Assembly: GCA_023700825.1 (NCBI GenBank) | Contig: JAMPYE010000062.1 | Span: forward strand, 1-13,334 | From: Thermoanaerobaculia bacterium | Lineage (GTDB): Bacteria > Acidobacteriota > Thermoanaerobaculia > Gp7-AA8 | Direction: 5' to 3' | Length of the DNA stretch: 13,334 nucleotides | Shown here: in pieces, positions 6,226 to 13,333 of the stretch | Numbering within the stretch: the stretch's first letter is position 1 | Layout of the letters: each line of letters starts with the position of its first letter | Translations under genes and position numbers: made by a program | The notes under the pieces: generated by a model | The model's input: the letters and a program-made list of their open reading frames with translations, nothing else | Told to the model about the DNA's origin: nothing | Databases searched by the model: none

Positions 6226-7233
6226 TCAGGACGCGACGGTGTCCGCTCGCCGCTCGCCGGAGATCCTTGCCAGTTCCCACTCCGCGTTGTCGCCCGAGAA
6301 CAGCGCCACCCGCGTGTTCTTGTATTCGCGCGTTGGGAAGAGCGTCCGGGTCTCGGTGATCCCGGTCGAAGCCGAGACCTCGCGGACGATCTCCTCGCAC
6401 TCGTCGACCGAGCGGGTGTGGATCGTCGCGAAGAGGTTGTAGGGCCAGTCCGGATAGGTGGGTCGGACGTAGCAGCGCAGCACGGCCGGATTCGTGATGA
6501 GGCCGCGGGCGAACTCGTCGACCCCGTCCTCGGGCACGGCCCAGACCGACATCGCATTCGTCTGGAACGGGTTCTTCCTCTGCTGAACGGTCGCGATCAG
6601 ACGGCGGATCTGGCCACGCTCGCGGAACCGCGAGACGGCCTCGAAGAAACGGTCCTCGGGCAGGCTCGCGCGGCGCGCGAGCGCGTCGAAGGGACGCGTC
6701 TGCAGCGGGAGCTCGCTCTGCAACAGTTTGACGAAGTCGATCTCCTCGGGATCGAGCGGGGGGCGCTCCTCCGCGTCCTCCGCCTCCCCTTCCGGCGCGA
6801 AGAGCCGCAGCGTCGGAAAGAGCCGCGTCGCCTCGCAGCCCGCTTCGGCCGCGAGAACCTCGACCGTCCGCTCCAACCCGAGAGCAGTGTCGGGCGGCAG
6901 TGCGAGAGAAAACCAGAGCGAGTAGTCGTGATTGCGCCTGTAGTTCTGGAAGACGCCGGGATGGAGGTTGATCGTCGCCGCGGCGTGATCGACCATCTCC
7001 TCGCGCACGCGCGCCGCGACCAGGCACGTCCTGTACCCGAGCGCTCGCGTGTTGAAGACGACCGAGATGCGCCGGAGGATGCCGGCGCGCTTGAGCTTCT
7101 CCGCGCGCTTGAGCACTTCCTTTTCCGACATCTCGATCTGCTGCCCGATGACCGCGTACGGCGTCGAAGCGACGGGAACCTCACCCTGGAGAGCGCTCAA
7201 CAACTCACGGTCGCGTTGATCGACTTCCTGCAT
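6226..7233 (-). CDS. ahbAB: Fused siroheme decarboxylase AhbA-AhbB (NirD/NirL-type, Lrp-like)
   Basis: This 335-residue protein is two Lrp/AsnC-like modules in tandem. Module 1 has a winged helix (about 8-58) and a ligand half (62-146) with the segment NYRRNHDYSLWFSLALP (97-113). Module 2 has a winged helix (about 162-214) and a ligand half (220-312) with RCYVRPTYPDWPYNLFATIH (253-272). These motifs are typical of AhbA/AhbB and of NirD/L/G/H, which decarboxylate siroheme to 12,18-didecarboxysiroheme on the alternative haem b or haem d1 routes. In most described systems the two halves are separate subunits; here both are in one chain. Simple Lrp regulators have one module and lack these aromatic motifs. 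The start at 7233 has GAGGG about 8 bp upstream. A 92-bp gap separates it from the DUF309 gene. No ahbC, ahbD or nir gene is visible, so haem versus haem d1 is undecided. Confidence 0.85.
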   Translation of the reverse strand: MQEVDQRDRELLSALQGEVPVASTPYAVIGQQIEMSEKEVLKRAEKLKRAGILRRISVVFNTRALGYRTCLVAARVREEMVDHAAATINLHPGVFQNYRRNHDYSLWFSLALPPDTALGLERTVEVLAAEAGCEATRLFPTLRLFAPEGEAEDAEERPPLDPEEIDFVKLLQSELPLQTRPFDALARRASLPEDRFFEAVSRFRERGQIRRLIATVQQRKNPFQTNAMSVWAVPEDGVDEFARGLITNPAVLRCYVRPTYPDWPYNLFATIHTRSVDECEEIVREVSASTGITETRTLFPTREYKNTRVALFSGDNAEWELARISGERRADTVAS

Positions 7234-7325
7234 GAGTGTCCCTCACGGATCGATTTCTCAACTCGGGTCTGACGGAATTCTATCGTGAGAACAGGGGCGA
7301 GAGTACAAAGAACATACGCGCCTCG

Positions 7326-7730
7326 TCAGCCTCGAGATCCGGTGAGCCCCAGGCGGGGGAACTCCTCGGGGCGAAACTCACCCCTGTCCTTGCGCAGCGC
7401 CCACTCGAGGTGTCGCGTCGCCGCCGCGATCACTTCGCTGCGATCGACTCCGGCGTACGACGCGTCGATCGCGGAGAGCTTCGCGAGACCCGACCTGAAG
7501 AGCCGTCCGGCGGGACGGGGCGAGCCGCGCTCGACGTGAAGATACGCGGCCGCGAGCTGGATCATCCCCTGGACGAAGAGCTTCTCCTCGCCATTCGCGA
7601 TGAGCCACACCTTCTCCCAGGAGTCGTGGGCCTCCCAGAACTCGAGCCGGTTGAAGAGCTCCACCCCCTCGCGAATCTTCGCGAGACGGGTTTCGACGTC
7701 AGCCTCTTTGGATAGCCTCGCAGATAGCAT
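7326..7730 (-). CDS. DUF309 family protein
   Basis: This 134-residue, probably cytoplasmic all-alpha protein has no known function. The DUF309 signature is clear: FNRLEFWEAHDSWEKVW at residues 26-42, followed by LFVQGMIQLAAAYLH at 51-65, and a conserved downstream helix with HLEWAL (107-112). The start at 7730 gives a 32-bp overlap with the isocitrate dehydrogenase gene, which suggests translational coupling. A longer frame reaches 7760 but adds only an Arg-rich stretch read from the neighbouring gene. No Shine-Dalgarno sequence is visible before 7730, consistent with coupling. Nothing in the neighbourhood points to a particular role. Confidence 0.82.
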   Translation of the reverse strand: MLSARLSKEADVETRLAKIREGVELFNRLEFWEAHDSWEKVWLIANGEEKLFVQGMIQLAAAYLHVERGSPRPAGRLFRSGLAKLSAIDASYAGVDRSEVIAAATRHLEWALRKDRGEFRPEEFPRLGLTGSRG

Positions 7731-8703
7731 TCGTGAACGCCGATGTCGACGCCTCTCCACCCAGGTCCCTGGTTCGTATTCCGCGCTCGAGCACGTTGAC
7801 GAGCGCGTTGTAGACGCGCGTCGCGGCGTCGCCCTCGCCGATGTGATGCAGCATCAGCACCGCCGACTGCAACAGCGCCGTCGGGTTCGCCTTGTTCTGC
7901 CCCGCGATGTCGGGCGCCGAGCCGTGAACCGCCTCGAACACCGAGCCCTTCTCGCCGTGGTTCGCCCCTGCGACGACCCCGAGGCCACCGACGAGCCCCG
8001 CCGCGAGATCCGACACGATGTCGCCGTACAGGTTCTCGAGCACGAGCACCTGGAACTGATTCGGATTCGTGACGAGCTGCATGCAGAGGTTGTCGATGAT
8101 CCGGTCGTTCGTCTTGATCGCCGGGTACTCCTTCGCGACGTCCTGGCAGCAGCGAAGGAAGAGCCCGTCCGAGAGCTTCATGATGTTCGCCTTGTGAACG
8201 GCGGTGACCAGGCCGCGGTTGTGGGCCTGCGCGTACTCGAAGGCGAACCTCGCGATTCGCATCGACGCCTTCTCGGTGATGATCTTGATCGATTCGACCA
8301 CGCCCGGGATGATCTCGTGCTCGATGCCGCTGTAGAGCCCTTCGGTGTTCTCTCGAACGATGATCAGGTCGATGTTCTCGTAGCGGCTCGGAACGTTCGG
8401 GAGGCTCCTGACCGGGCGAAGGTTCGCGTAGAGGTCGAGCGCCTTGCGCAGCCGCACGTTCACCGACTGGAAGCCCTTGCCGACGGGCGTCGTCACCGGG
8501 CCCTTGAGCGCGACCTTGTTCCTGATGATCGAGTCCAGGACCTCGTCCGGAAGCGGATCACCGTGCACGGCAATCGCCTCGGCGCCCATCAACTGGCTGT
8601 CCCAGTCGATCTTCACCCCGGTCGATTCGATGATAGCCACGACCGCCCCGGTAACCTCGGGGCCGATTCCATCGCCGTGCAGCAGCGTAATTGTGTGAGC
8701 CAA
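7699..8703 (-). CDS. NAD-type isocitrate dehydrogenase (isocitrate/isopropylmalate dehydrogenase family)
   Basis: This 334-residue cytoplasmic enzyme probably oxidises isocitrate to 2-oxoglutarate and CO2 in the TCA cycle. Family segments include HGDGIGPEV (9-17), SVNVRLRKALDLYANLRP (80-97), VRENTEGLYSGIEHE (116-130), Lys171 (AVHKANIMK) and YGDIVSDLAAG (226-236, metal Asp228 and Asp232). Ser80 and Asn82 in SVNVRLRK favour isocitrate over 3-isopropylmalate. GSAPDIAG at 261-268 keeps the Asp265-Ile266 pair of NAD-dependent enzymes, not the Lys/Tyr of NADP-dependent ones. Homoisocitrate dehydrogenase is a less likely alternative. The start codon is TTG at 8703-8701, supported by AAGGAG on the minus strand about 7 bp upstream; no in-frame ATG fits. 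It follows the sugar kinase gene by 51 bp. Confidence 0.88.
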   Translation of the reverse strand: MAHTITLLHGDGIGPEVTGAVVAIIESTGVKIDWDSQLMGAEAIAVHGDPLPDEVLDSIIRNKVALKGPVTTPVGKGFQSVNVRLRKALDLYANLRPVRSLPNVPSRYENIDLIIVRENTEGLYSGIEHEIIPGVVESIKIITEKASMRIARFAFEYAQAHNRGLVTAVHKANIMKLSDGLFLRCCQDVAKEYPAIKTNDRIIDNLCMQLVTNPNQFQVLVLENLYGDIVSDLAAGLVGGLGVVAGANHGEKGSVFEAVHGSAPDIAGQNKANPTALLQSAVLMLHHIGEGDAATRVYNALVNVLERGIRTRDLGGEASTSAFTNAICEAIQRG

Positions 8704-8709
8704 GGTCGT

Positions 8710-8715
8710 CTCCTT
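8710..8715 (-). promoter_or_regulatory. Ribosome binding site that fixes a TTG start
   Basis: AAGGAG on the minus strand lies 6-7 bp before TTG GCT CAC, the first codons of the isocitrate dehydrogenase. The following residues MAHTITLLHGDGIGPEV match the expected N-terminus of the family, so the TTG is the real start. Confidence 0.75.
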
Positions 8716-8754
8716 CGTGCGCGTTGCGCCTCCCGCGGAGGGCGAGGCATTCGT

Positions 8755-9720
8755 CTATCCGGACTTGAACCGCCAGGGAAAGTGCTCGCGGATCTCGGGC
8801 CACTCTCCGAGCTTCTCGACGCAGTCGCGCGCCGTTTCCAGCGTCGGCCCGACGTACTCGAGGTAATGGCCGCGACCGTAAACCACCGCCATCCGCGCAA
8901 ATGTTCCGACCGCCTTGATCGACCGCTGCAGGAGGCTCTCGAGGTAGCGCCGGCCGAGCGCTTCCCGGTCCGCACCGAGAATGTTCGCCCATCGATCGAG
9001 GAGACGGCCCTCCTCGTCGCACCCGATCGTCTTCCAGACCCCCCGGTCGCGCGCGAGCGACGCGAGGTCGTAGGTGTCCGGTCCCATGCGGAGATCCTGA
9101 TAGTCGATCACGATAATCTGATCATTATGAATATGAATATTTTGACCATGATAATCGCGATGGCATAAAACATATGGATGATGCGTCAATTTCCGGGCGA
9201 GCCGCGTGAATGCCTGGCGCAGCGGAAGAATCACGCCGTCGTGAGCGACTCCGGCGAACTGCATCACGTAGAACTGCATCGTCATCTCGAGCTCGGCCCC
9301 GAACTTCTCGGCGTCGAACGCGGGGTTGATCGACTCGGCCGCGCGCGCCCCGCGCAGCTCACCGAGCAGGCCGACCGCGGCGTGGTACCGCGCGATCGCC
9401 GCGGCGCGATCGCGCGCGAGCAGCGCCGTGAGGTTCAGGTCGCCCGCGTCTTCCTGCAGGATCGACCGCTCGGACCACGCGAGAATCCGGGGCACCGGCA
9501 GATGCCCGGCGAGGGCGTCGTGCGCGCGAACGACGCGATCGACGTCGCCGCGGATCTCCGGCGGGTAGAAGGAGAGAATTCGCGTCGCCTCGCCCGGCAC
9601 GCTGATGCGATACCAGCTGCGCGCCGACGCGTCGCCGGCGATGCGCTCGGACGCCCAGTCAGAGCGCCCGAGCCAGAGGCCGAGGTCTTCAGCCGCTTCG
9701 GCTGGAACGCGCTCGCTCAT
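8755..9720 (-). CDS. amgK: Aminoglycoside-phosphotransferase-fold sugar kinase, AmgK-like
   Basis: This 321-residue kinase has the APH fold. GDASARSWYRI (29-39) is the nucleotide-side motif. LQEDAGDLNLTALL (88-101) is the hinge. CHRDYHGQN (186-194) is the catalytic loop, with Asp189 and Asn194. VIDYQDLRMGPDTYDLASL (204-222) carries the metal Asp206. This pattern fits AmgK, the anomeric N-acetylmuramate/N-acetylglucosamine kinase of cell-wall recycling, which feeds MurU. MurU is not in the window, so the substrate remains an inference. The start at 9720 is preferred because 40 further in-frame codons upstream read through a non-coding hairpin element. Its ribosome binding site is weak. The codons for residues 181-200 (9121-9180) are strikingly AT-rich (30% GC), unlike the rest of the gene. 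Confidence 0.8.
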   Translation of the reverse strand: MSERVPAEAAEDLGLWLGRSDWASERIAGDASARSWYRISVPGEATRILSFYPPEIRGDVDRVVRAHDALAGHLPVPRILAWSERSILQEDAGDLNLTALLARDRAAAIARYHAAVGLLGELRGARAAESINPAFDAEKFGAELEMTMQFYVMQFAGVAHDGVILPLRQAFTRLARKLTHHPYVLCHRDYHGQNIHIHNDQIIVIDYQDLRMGPDTYDLASLARDRGVWKTIGCDEEGRLLDRWANILGADREALGRRYLESLLQRSIKAVGTFARMAVVYGRGHYLEYVGPTLETARDCVEKLGEWPEIREHFPWRFKSG

Positions 9721-9750
9721 CGGCGTAGCTGCCTTGATTCGCTCAGAGGC

Positions 9751-9894
9751 GGAAACCGAAATGAAGAATGTCGAATGAGGAATGGAGAATGAAGAAACGA
9801 GACCGCCGGAGCGTCGGCACTTCGCAGTGCGAGGACGCATGGGGTTCTTTCTTCATTCTTCATTCCTCATTCTTCATTCGACATTTCGGTTTCC
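9751..9894. repeat. Inverted-repeat element made of 7-bp NNGAATG units (element 2)
   Basis: The left arm is 9751-9800 and the right arm 9845-9894. Both start from the outside with GGAAACCGAAATG, followed by four NNGAATG heptamers and AAGAAA. Left units are AA, TC, AG, GA before GAATG; right units, reverse-complemented, are TC, AA, AG, AA. Over 47 aligned positions the arms differ at 5. The centre folds separately as GCGTC-G-GCACT-TCGC-AGTGC-GAG-GACGC (9811-9838). The element fills almost all of the gap between the cyclophilin stop (9918) and the kinase start (9720), ending 30 bp from the latter. No ORF or target-site duplication is seen. Confidence 0.82.
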
Positions 9895-9917
9895 AGTCCG
9901 ACACGCGGGACGAGCCG

Positions 9918-10640
9918 CTACTTCGGTGCCGGGCCCTTCTCGCCGTCCTTCGCCGCGCGGACGGTCGCCTTCTTGATCGAGACCGGCTCGAGCGCCTGAT
10001 CTCCGCGAGGGCCGCCCTTCTTGCCGGCGACGATCTTGTCGACCACGTCCATTCCGGAGACGACCTTACCGAACACCGAGTACTTGTTGTCGAGCGCGCC
10101 GGCGTCGTCGACGCAGATGAAGAACTGGCTGCGCGCGCTGTCGACATCCTGCGAGCGCGCCATCGAGAGGATGCCGCGCGCGTGGTGCACCGTGCTGAAC
10201 TCGGCCTTCACGCCTTTGCCCGAGCCGCCCTGGCCCCAGGTCGACGGATCGCCCGAGCGGGTGTTCGGGTCGCCGCCCTGGATGACGAAGCCGGGGATGA
10301 TCCGGTGGAACTTCGTGCCGTCGTAATCGCCGTTCTCGGCGAGGTCGATGAAGTTCCTGACGTGGTTCGGCGCGACGTCGGGATAGAAACGGATCGAGAT
10401 CGTTCCGAGGTCGGTCTCGAGCTCGACGACCTTGTCGACGTAGTAGGAGTCGGGCTTCGCCTCCTCCGTCTTCGCGACGGCGGTTTCGGCCGCGGGTGCA
10501 GCCTCTGCGACTGACGACTCGGTCGCGGCCGTCGCGGACTCCGCGCCGGTTGCGGGTGCGGCACTCTCGGTCTCGGCCGGGGCGGCGCATCCGATCAGGG
10601 TGATTGCGAAAAGAACTCCGATGAAGAGCTTGCTGCGCAT
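9918..10640 (-). CDS. Lipoprotein peptidyl-prolyl cis-trans isomerase, cyclophilin type
   Basis: This 240-residue protein folds exported proteins by isomerising X-Pro bonds. Residues 1-18 are a lipoprotein signal (lipobox LIGC, Cys18), so it is anchored in the membrane facing the envelope. An Ala/Glu/Thr-rich, low-complexity linker (19-62) leads to the cyclophilin domain (about 70-228). Active-site segments are KFHRIIPGFVIQGGD (110-124, with Arg113, Phe118 and Gln121) and SARSQFFICV (168-177). The family landmark YSVFGKVVSGMDVVDKI is at 187-203. The start at 10640 is chosen because GGAGG lies 4 bp upstream and it gives a clean signal peptide; a frame to 10688 adds only an Arg-rich stretch. 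It follows the DUF4097 gene by 69 bp and may be co-transcribed with it. Confidence 0.92.
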   Translation of the reverse strand: MRSKLFIGVLFAITLIGCAAPAETESAAPATGAESATAATESSVAEAAPAAETAVAKTEEAKPDSYYVDKVVELETDLGTISIRFYPDVAPNHVRNFIDLAENGDYDGTKFHRIIPGFVIQGGDPNTRSGDPSTWGQGGSGKGVKAEFSTVHHARGILSMARSQDVDSARSQFFICVDDAGALDNKYSVFGKVVSGMDVVDKIVAGKKGGPRGDQALEPVSIKKATVRAAKDGEKGPAPK

Positions 10641-10709
10641 GATTCCTCCAGAGATTTGCCGACGAATCGGCCGGATTGGCGTCCGCATTCTACAGGAGGA
10701 ATCGGGCGA

Positions 10710-12365
10710 TCAGCGCAGGGCGGGGCCGACGGGAGAATCGGGCGCGCGGCGCAGCTGAATGTTGCCGCTGTCGGCCGCGATCGTCATCACCGGACCGCCG
10801 CCGTTGACCTTCCCGGTGGCGTGGACGCGCATCCGGTCTCCGACGCGCTCGCGCACGATCGTCAGGCCGGGAAAGTCCGACTCGACGCGGTTCGCGGCGT
10901 CGGCGTCCATCATGATCGTCGCGTCGACGTTGAACTTCGCCGTCCTGCCGATCTCGAGTAGCACATTGCCGCGCGCGGTCCGAAGCTCGGAGGCCTCGCC
11001 CGCACCGCGGGGATCGAGCTTCACGCGAATGTCGCCCGACCGGGTGGACACCGCCACGCGGCTCGACGAGTCCGAAACGGCGACGTCTCCGCCAGCCGAC
11101 TCGATGGTGAGCGGCCCGCCGGAGTACCTGACGTTGACCGAGCCGCCGCCCGTGTAGACGCGGCCGCCCTTCTTCGCCGAGCGCACGCTGACGCCGCCCG
11201 CGAGCGTCCTGGCTTCGAGCGTTCCGGAGATCTCGCCGAGGTTCACCGGACCGCCCTGCGATCGGACGGTGCAGTCGCCTGCGACCCTGCCGAGCACGAC
11301 CTCCCCGCCCGCGGCGAGGATTCTCGCGTACCCCTCGATCTGCCCGACGAAGACGTTCTCGCCGAGGTGAGCGACGTACTCGTAGTTCCCGGCGACGCTC
11401 GATTTCCTCACGACGAAGGAACGGGCGCTGGGCGGCTCGATGAGAAGCGTCTGGACCACGCTCTGGTAGACGCCGCGAATGTCGTCCTTCTCGGCGACCG
11501 CGGGCCCACGCGGCGCCTGCTGCTGCGGCGCCTGCGGCAGCACCGACGCCGCGAGCGAGCGGGCGTTCTCGAACGGCAGCAGATAGATGCGCCCGGTAAT
11601 CGTCGACGCGCGGATCGACGCGGGACCGCCGCCGTTGACCGACGCCTGGAACGTTCGCTGCCCCGATTTGTCGATCGCGCGACCCTTCACCGGGAATCCG
11701 GCCATGATGTCGCCCTTCATCGTCTCGGCGTACCACTCGAACTTCGACGCCTGCGGCAGGCGGATCTCGATGTTGCCGTTCACCGACGAGAACTGGCTCC
11801 CGGAGACAGGCCGCTGCGAAAAGCTCGCGAGCACGTTCGCGTTGACCGTGTCGACCTGGACGAGACCCTTCGCGTCGAGGATCTCGACGCTGCCTCGCCA
11901 GTTCCGCACGTAGAGCTTGGCGCTCATCCCCGACACGCGCACCTTCTCGGCCACGCCGGAGATCAGGTTGAGCGTCGTGTTCGCCGGAACCGTGACGACG
12001 TAGTCGATGCGCGCGAAGGCGCGCGCCGCGTTGGCCAGCCCCGTCGACTTCACGATTCGGTTCTCGGCGCTGCCGCCGATGTTGACGACCGCGCCCTTCT
12101 TGAGCGCTTCGAGAGTCGCGTCGTCCGCCGCGCGGAGCACGCGCGTCGTCTCGACGACGACCTTGTCGCCGCCACCCGTCACGATGATCGAGCCGATCGA
12201 GTTGTCGATCCAGAGGATCCCTCCGGGGCGCACCTCGACCGTGCGGGTCGACTTGTCGCTGTACGACTTCGGCAGCTTGTTCGCTTCGGCCGCACCGGCC
12301 GGCGCCGAGCCGAGGATCGCGATCGCGAGCGCCACGGCGCCCGCGCTGTTTCGTGCTCGTCTCAT
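10710..12365 (-). CDS. Exported DUF4097-type beta-strand repeat protein
   Basis: This 551-residue protein has a Sec signal peptide (1-25, cleavage likely after AGA) and then long stretches of short beta strands with GG/NG turns, typical of DUF4097/DUF2807 beta-helix-like proteins. Examples are SVNGNIEIRLP, STITGRIYLLP, GGSVNVRYSGGPLTIES and STRSGDIRVKL. Two similar halves are visible (about 40-265 and 315-540). Each ends with VNGGGP followed by a G(R/N)I strand (243-262 and 520-537), and a Pro/Gln-rich linker at 277-290 separates them. It is probably a periplasmic or surface protein; the molecular role is unknown. The start at 12365 overlaps the stop of the anti-sigma gene as TGATG, so translation is likely coupled. 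The frame is open for 124 more codons, but those are the neighbour's shadow. A sigma/anti-sigma operon context suggests an envelope-stress function. Confidence 0.85.
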   Translation of the reverse strand: MRRARNSAGAVALAIAILGSAPAGAAEANKLPKSYSDKSTRTVEVRPGGILWIDNSIGSIIVTGGGDKVVVETTRVLRAADDATLEALKKGAVVNIGGSAENRIVKSTGLANAARAFARIDYVVTVPANTTLNLISGVAEKVRVSGMSAKLYVRNWRGSVEILDAKGLVQVDTVNANVLASFSQRPVSGSQFSSVNGNIEIRLPQASKFEWYAETMKGDIMAGFPVKGRAIDKSGQRTFQASVNGGGPASIRASTITGRIYLLPFENARSLAASVLPQAPQQQAPRGPAVAEKDDIRGVYQSVVQTLLIEPPSARSFVVRKSSVAGNYEYVAHLGENVFVGQIEGYARILAAGGEVVLGRVAGDCTVRSQGGPVNLGEISGTLEARTLAGGVSVRSAKKGGRVYTGGGSVNVRYSGGPLTIESAGGDVAVSDSSSRVAVSTRSGDIRVKLDPRGAGEASELRTARGNVLLEIGRTAKFNVDATIMMDADAANRVESDFPGLTIVRERVGDRMRVHATGKVNGGGPVMTIAADSGNIQLRRAPDSPVGPALR

Positions 12366-13333
12366 CACAGGTTCATCTGGCTCAACGCCTCGGCCGCCTT
12401 CACGCGAACGAAGGGATTCTCGTCGCTCTGCGAGGCCTTCTTCCGAAGAGTCTCCACCTCGGCCGGACCGAAGCCGTTCGGCCCCGTTGCGAAGTTCGTC
12501 AGCGCCTCGATCGACTTGATCCGGACGTCGGGGTTCGGATCGTTCTGGAGCGCGTCGATCAGCGCCTGGCGCGCCGTCGACGCGGCCGGGCCGAGGCTCG
12601 CGGGAGAGAGCGAGCGAAGCGTTTCGACTGCCTTGAGCCGGACGCCTTCGTGCGCGTCGCTCCGCAGCACGTTCGCGAGCGCCGCCACGATCTGCGGATC
12701 GGTCGTCTCGCCATTGGAGTACGTGTCGCGCACCCACTGCATCGCGTTCGAGCGCGAGCTCGTCGGGTGGTCCGTGTCGCCCAGCACGTAGGCCGCGAGG
12801 TTCACGAGGCTCCGGTCGGTCGGTTTGCCCTGCACGGTGACCTTCTGCGTGAAGTCGAACGTCATGCCGACCTCGCCGGGCTTGTCCGCGTTTTCGATGA
12901 ATCGCACGTTGGCGATCGCGGGGCTTCCCGCGATCTCGGGAGAGAGCTGGTCGGCCGCGACGAGCGTGTTCTCCGCGATGCGGAACTGCGCGACGGGCGC
13001 GGCGGAAGCCGAATCACCGGCAGCCGGCGCGCTCACCACGCGAGTCGAGCCCGCGAAGTAGGCGCCACCCGCGATCACGGCGATCGCCGCGGCCTGGGCG
13101 AGGCGCCGGAACACGGGACGGCGCGTGAAGGGGACGACCACGGCGCGGCGCGGCGCGACCCCGTCCATCCGCCCGACCTCGTCGAGGAACCGGTTGCGAA
13201 CCGTCGGCGGCACGGGACGGTCGGGCGCTTCGGCGAGAAGCTTCCAGGTGTCGCGTGTCAGCGTCCACTCGGCCTCGCACGAGGTGCACGATTCGATGTG
13301 CTGGTGTGCGCGTTCACGCTCGCCGGCGGCGAG
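12365..13333 (-). CDS. Zinc-finger anti-sigma factor with HEAT repeats (partial, 5' end missing)
   Basis: The frame is open to the right edge, so the start is outside the window; 322 residues are visible. Near the N-terminus, HIESCTSCEAEW (visible residues 12-23) gives H-x3-C-x2-C, the zinc-binding core of the zf-HC2 anti-sigma domain that holds ECF sigma factors in the cytoplasm. One transmembrane helix follows at about 79-95 (LAQAAAIAVIAGGAYFAG). Beyond it lie an unassigned region (about 100-205) and three HEAT-like repeats (about 211-243, 248-283 and 289-322), with helices such as VRLKAVETLRSL, VRIKSIEALTNF and VRVKAAEALSQM. HEAT repeats bind proteins, so the external part may sense or recruit an envelope partner. 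An internal GTG at 13213 would remove the zinc finger and is not preferred. It is coupled to the DUF4097 gene through TGATG. An ECF sigma gene is expected just upstream. Confidence 0.88.
   Translation of the reverse strand, partial: LAAGERERAHQHIESCTSCEAEWTLTRDTWKLLAEAPDRPVPPTVRNRFLDEVGRMDGVAPRRAVVVPFTRRPVFRRLAQAAAIAVIAGGAYFAGSTRVVSAPAAGDSASAAPVAQFRIAENTLVAADQLSPEIAGSPAIANVRFIENADKPGEVGMTFDFTQKVTVQGKPTDRSLVNLAAYVLGDTDHPTSSRSNAMQWVRDTYSNGETTDPQIVAALANVLRSDAHEGVRLKAVETLRSLSPASLGPAASTARQALIDALQNDPNPDVRIKSIEALTNFATGPNGFGPAEVETLRKKASQSDENPFVRVKAAEALSQMNL

Noticed and set aside
5057..9168. Long plus-strand open frames (340, 415 and 522 codons) opposite mqnE, ahbAB and the dehydrogenase
   Set aside because: They are antisense shadows of well-recognised minus-strand genes, with composition biased to Arg, Asp, Val and Leu.
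9721..9840. N-terminal extension of the AmgK-like kinase by 40 codons
   Set aside because: It is translated from the inverted-repeat element; family similarity begins only after the ATG at 9720.
6005..9894. The two inverted-repeat elements as insertion sequences or MITEs
   Set aside because: There are no shared terminal inverted repeats between the two, no visible target-site duplications and no transposase. The arms are tandem heptamers.
12366..12737. N-terminal extension of the DUF4097 protein
   Set aside because: It is an Arg-rich shadow of the anti-sigma/HEAT gene in another frame. The ATG at 12365 begins a clean signal peptide.
11367..12791. Plus-strand open frame of 474 codons opposite the DUF4097 gene
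   Set aside because: It is a shadow frame with no recognisable domain; the minus strand holds a coherent exported protein.
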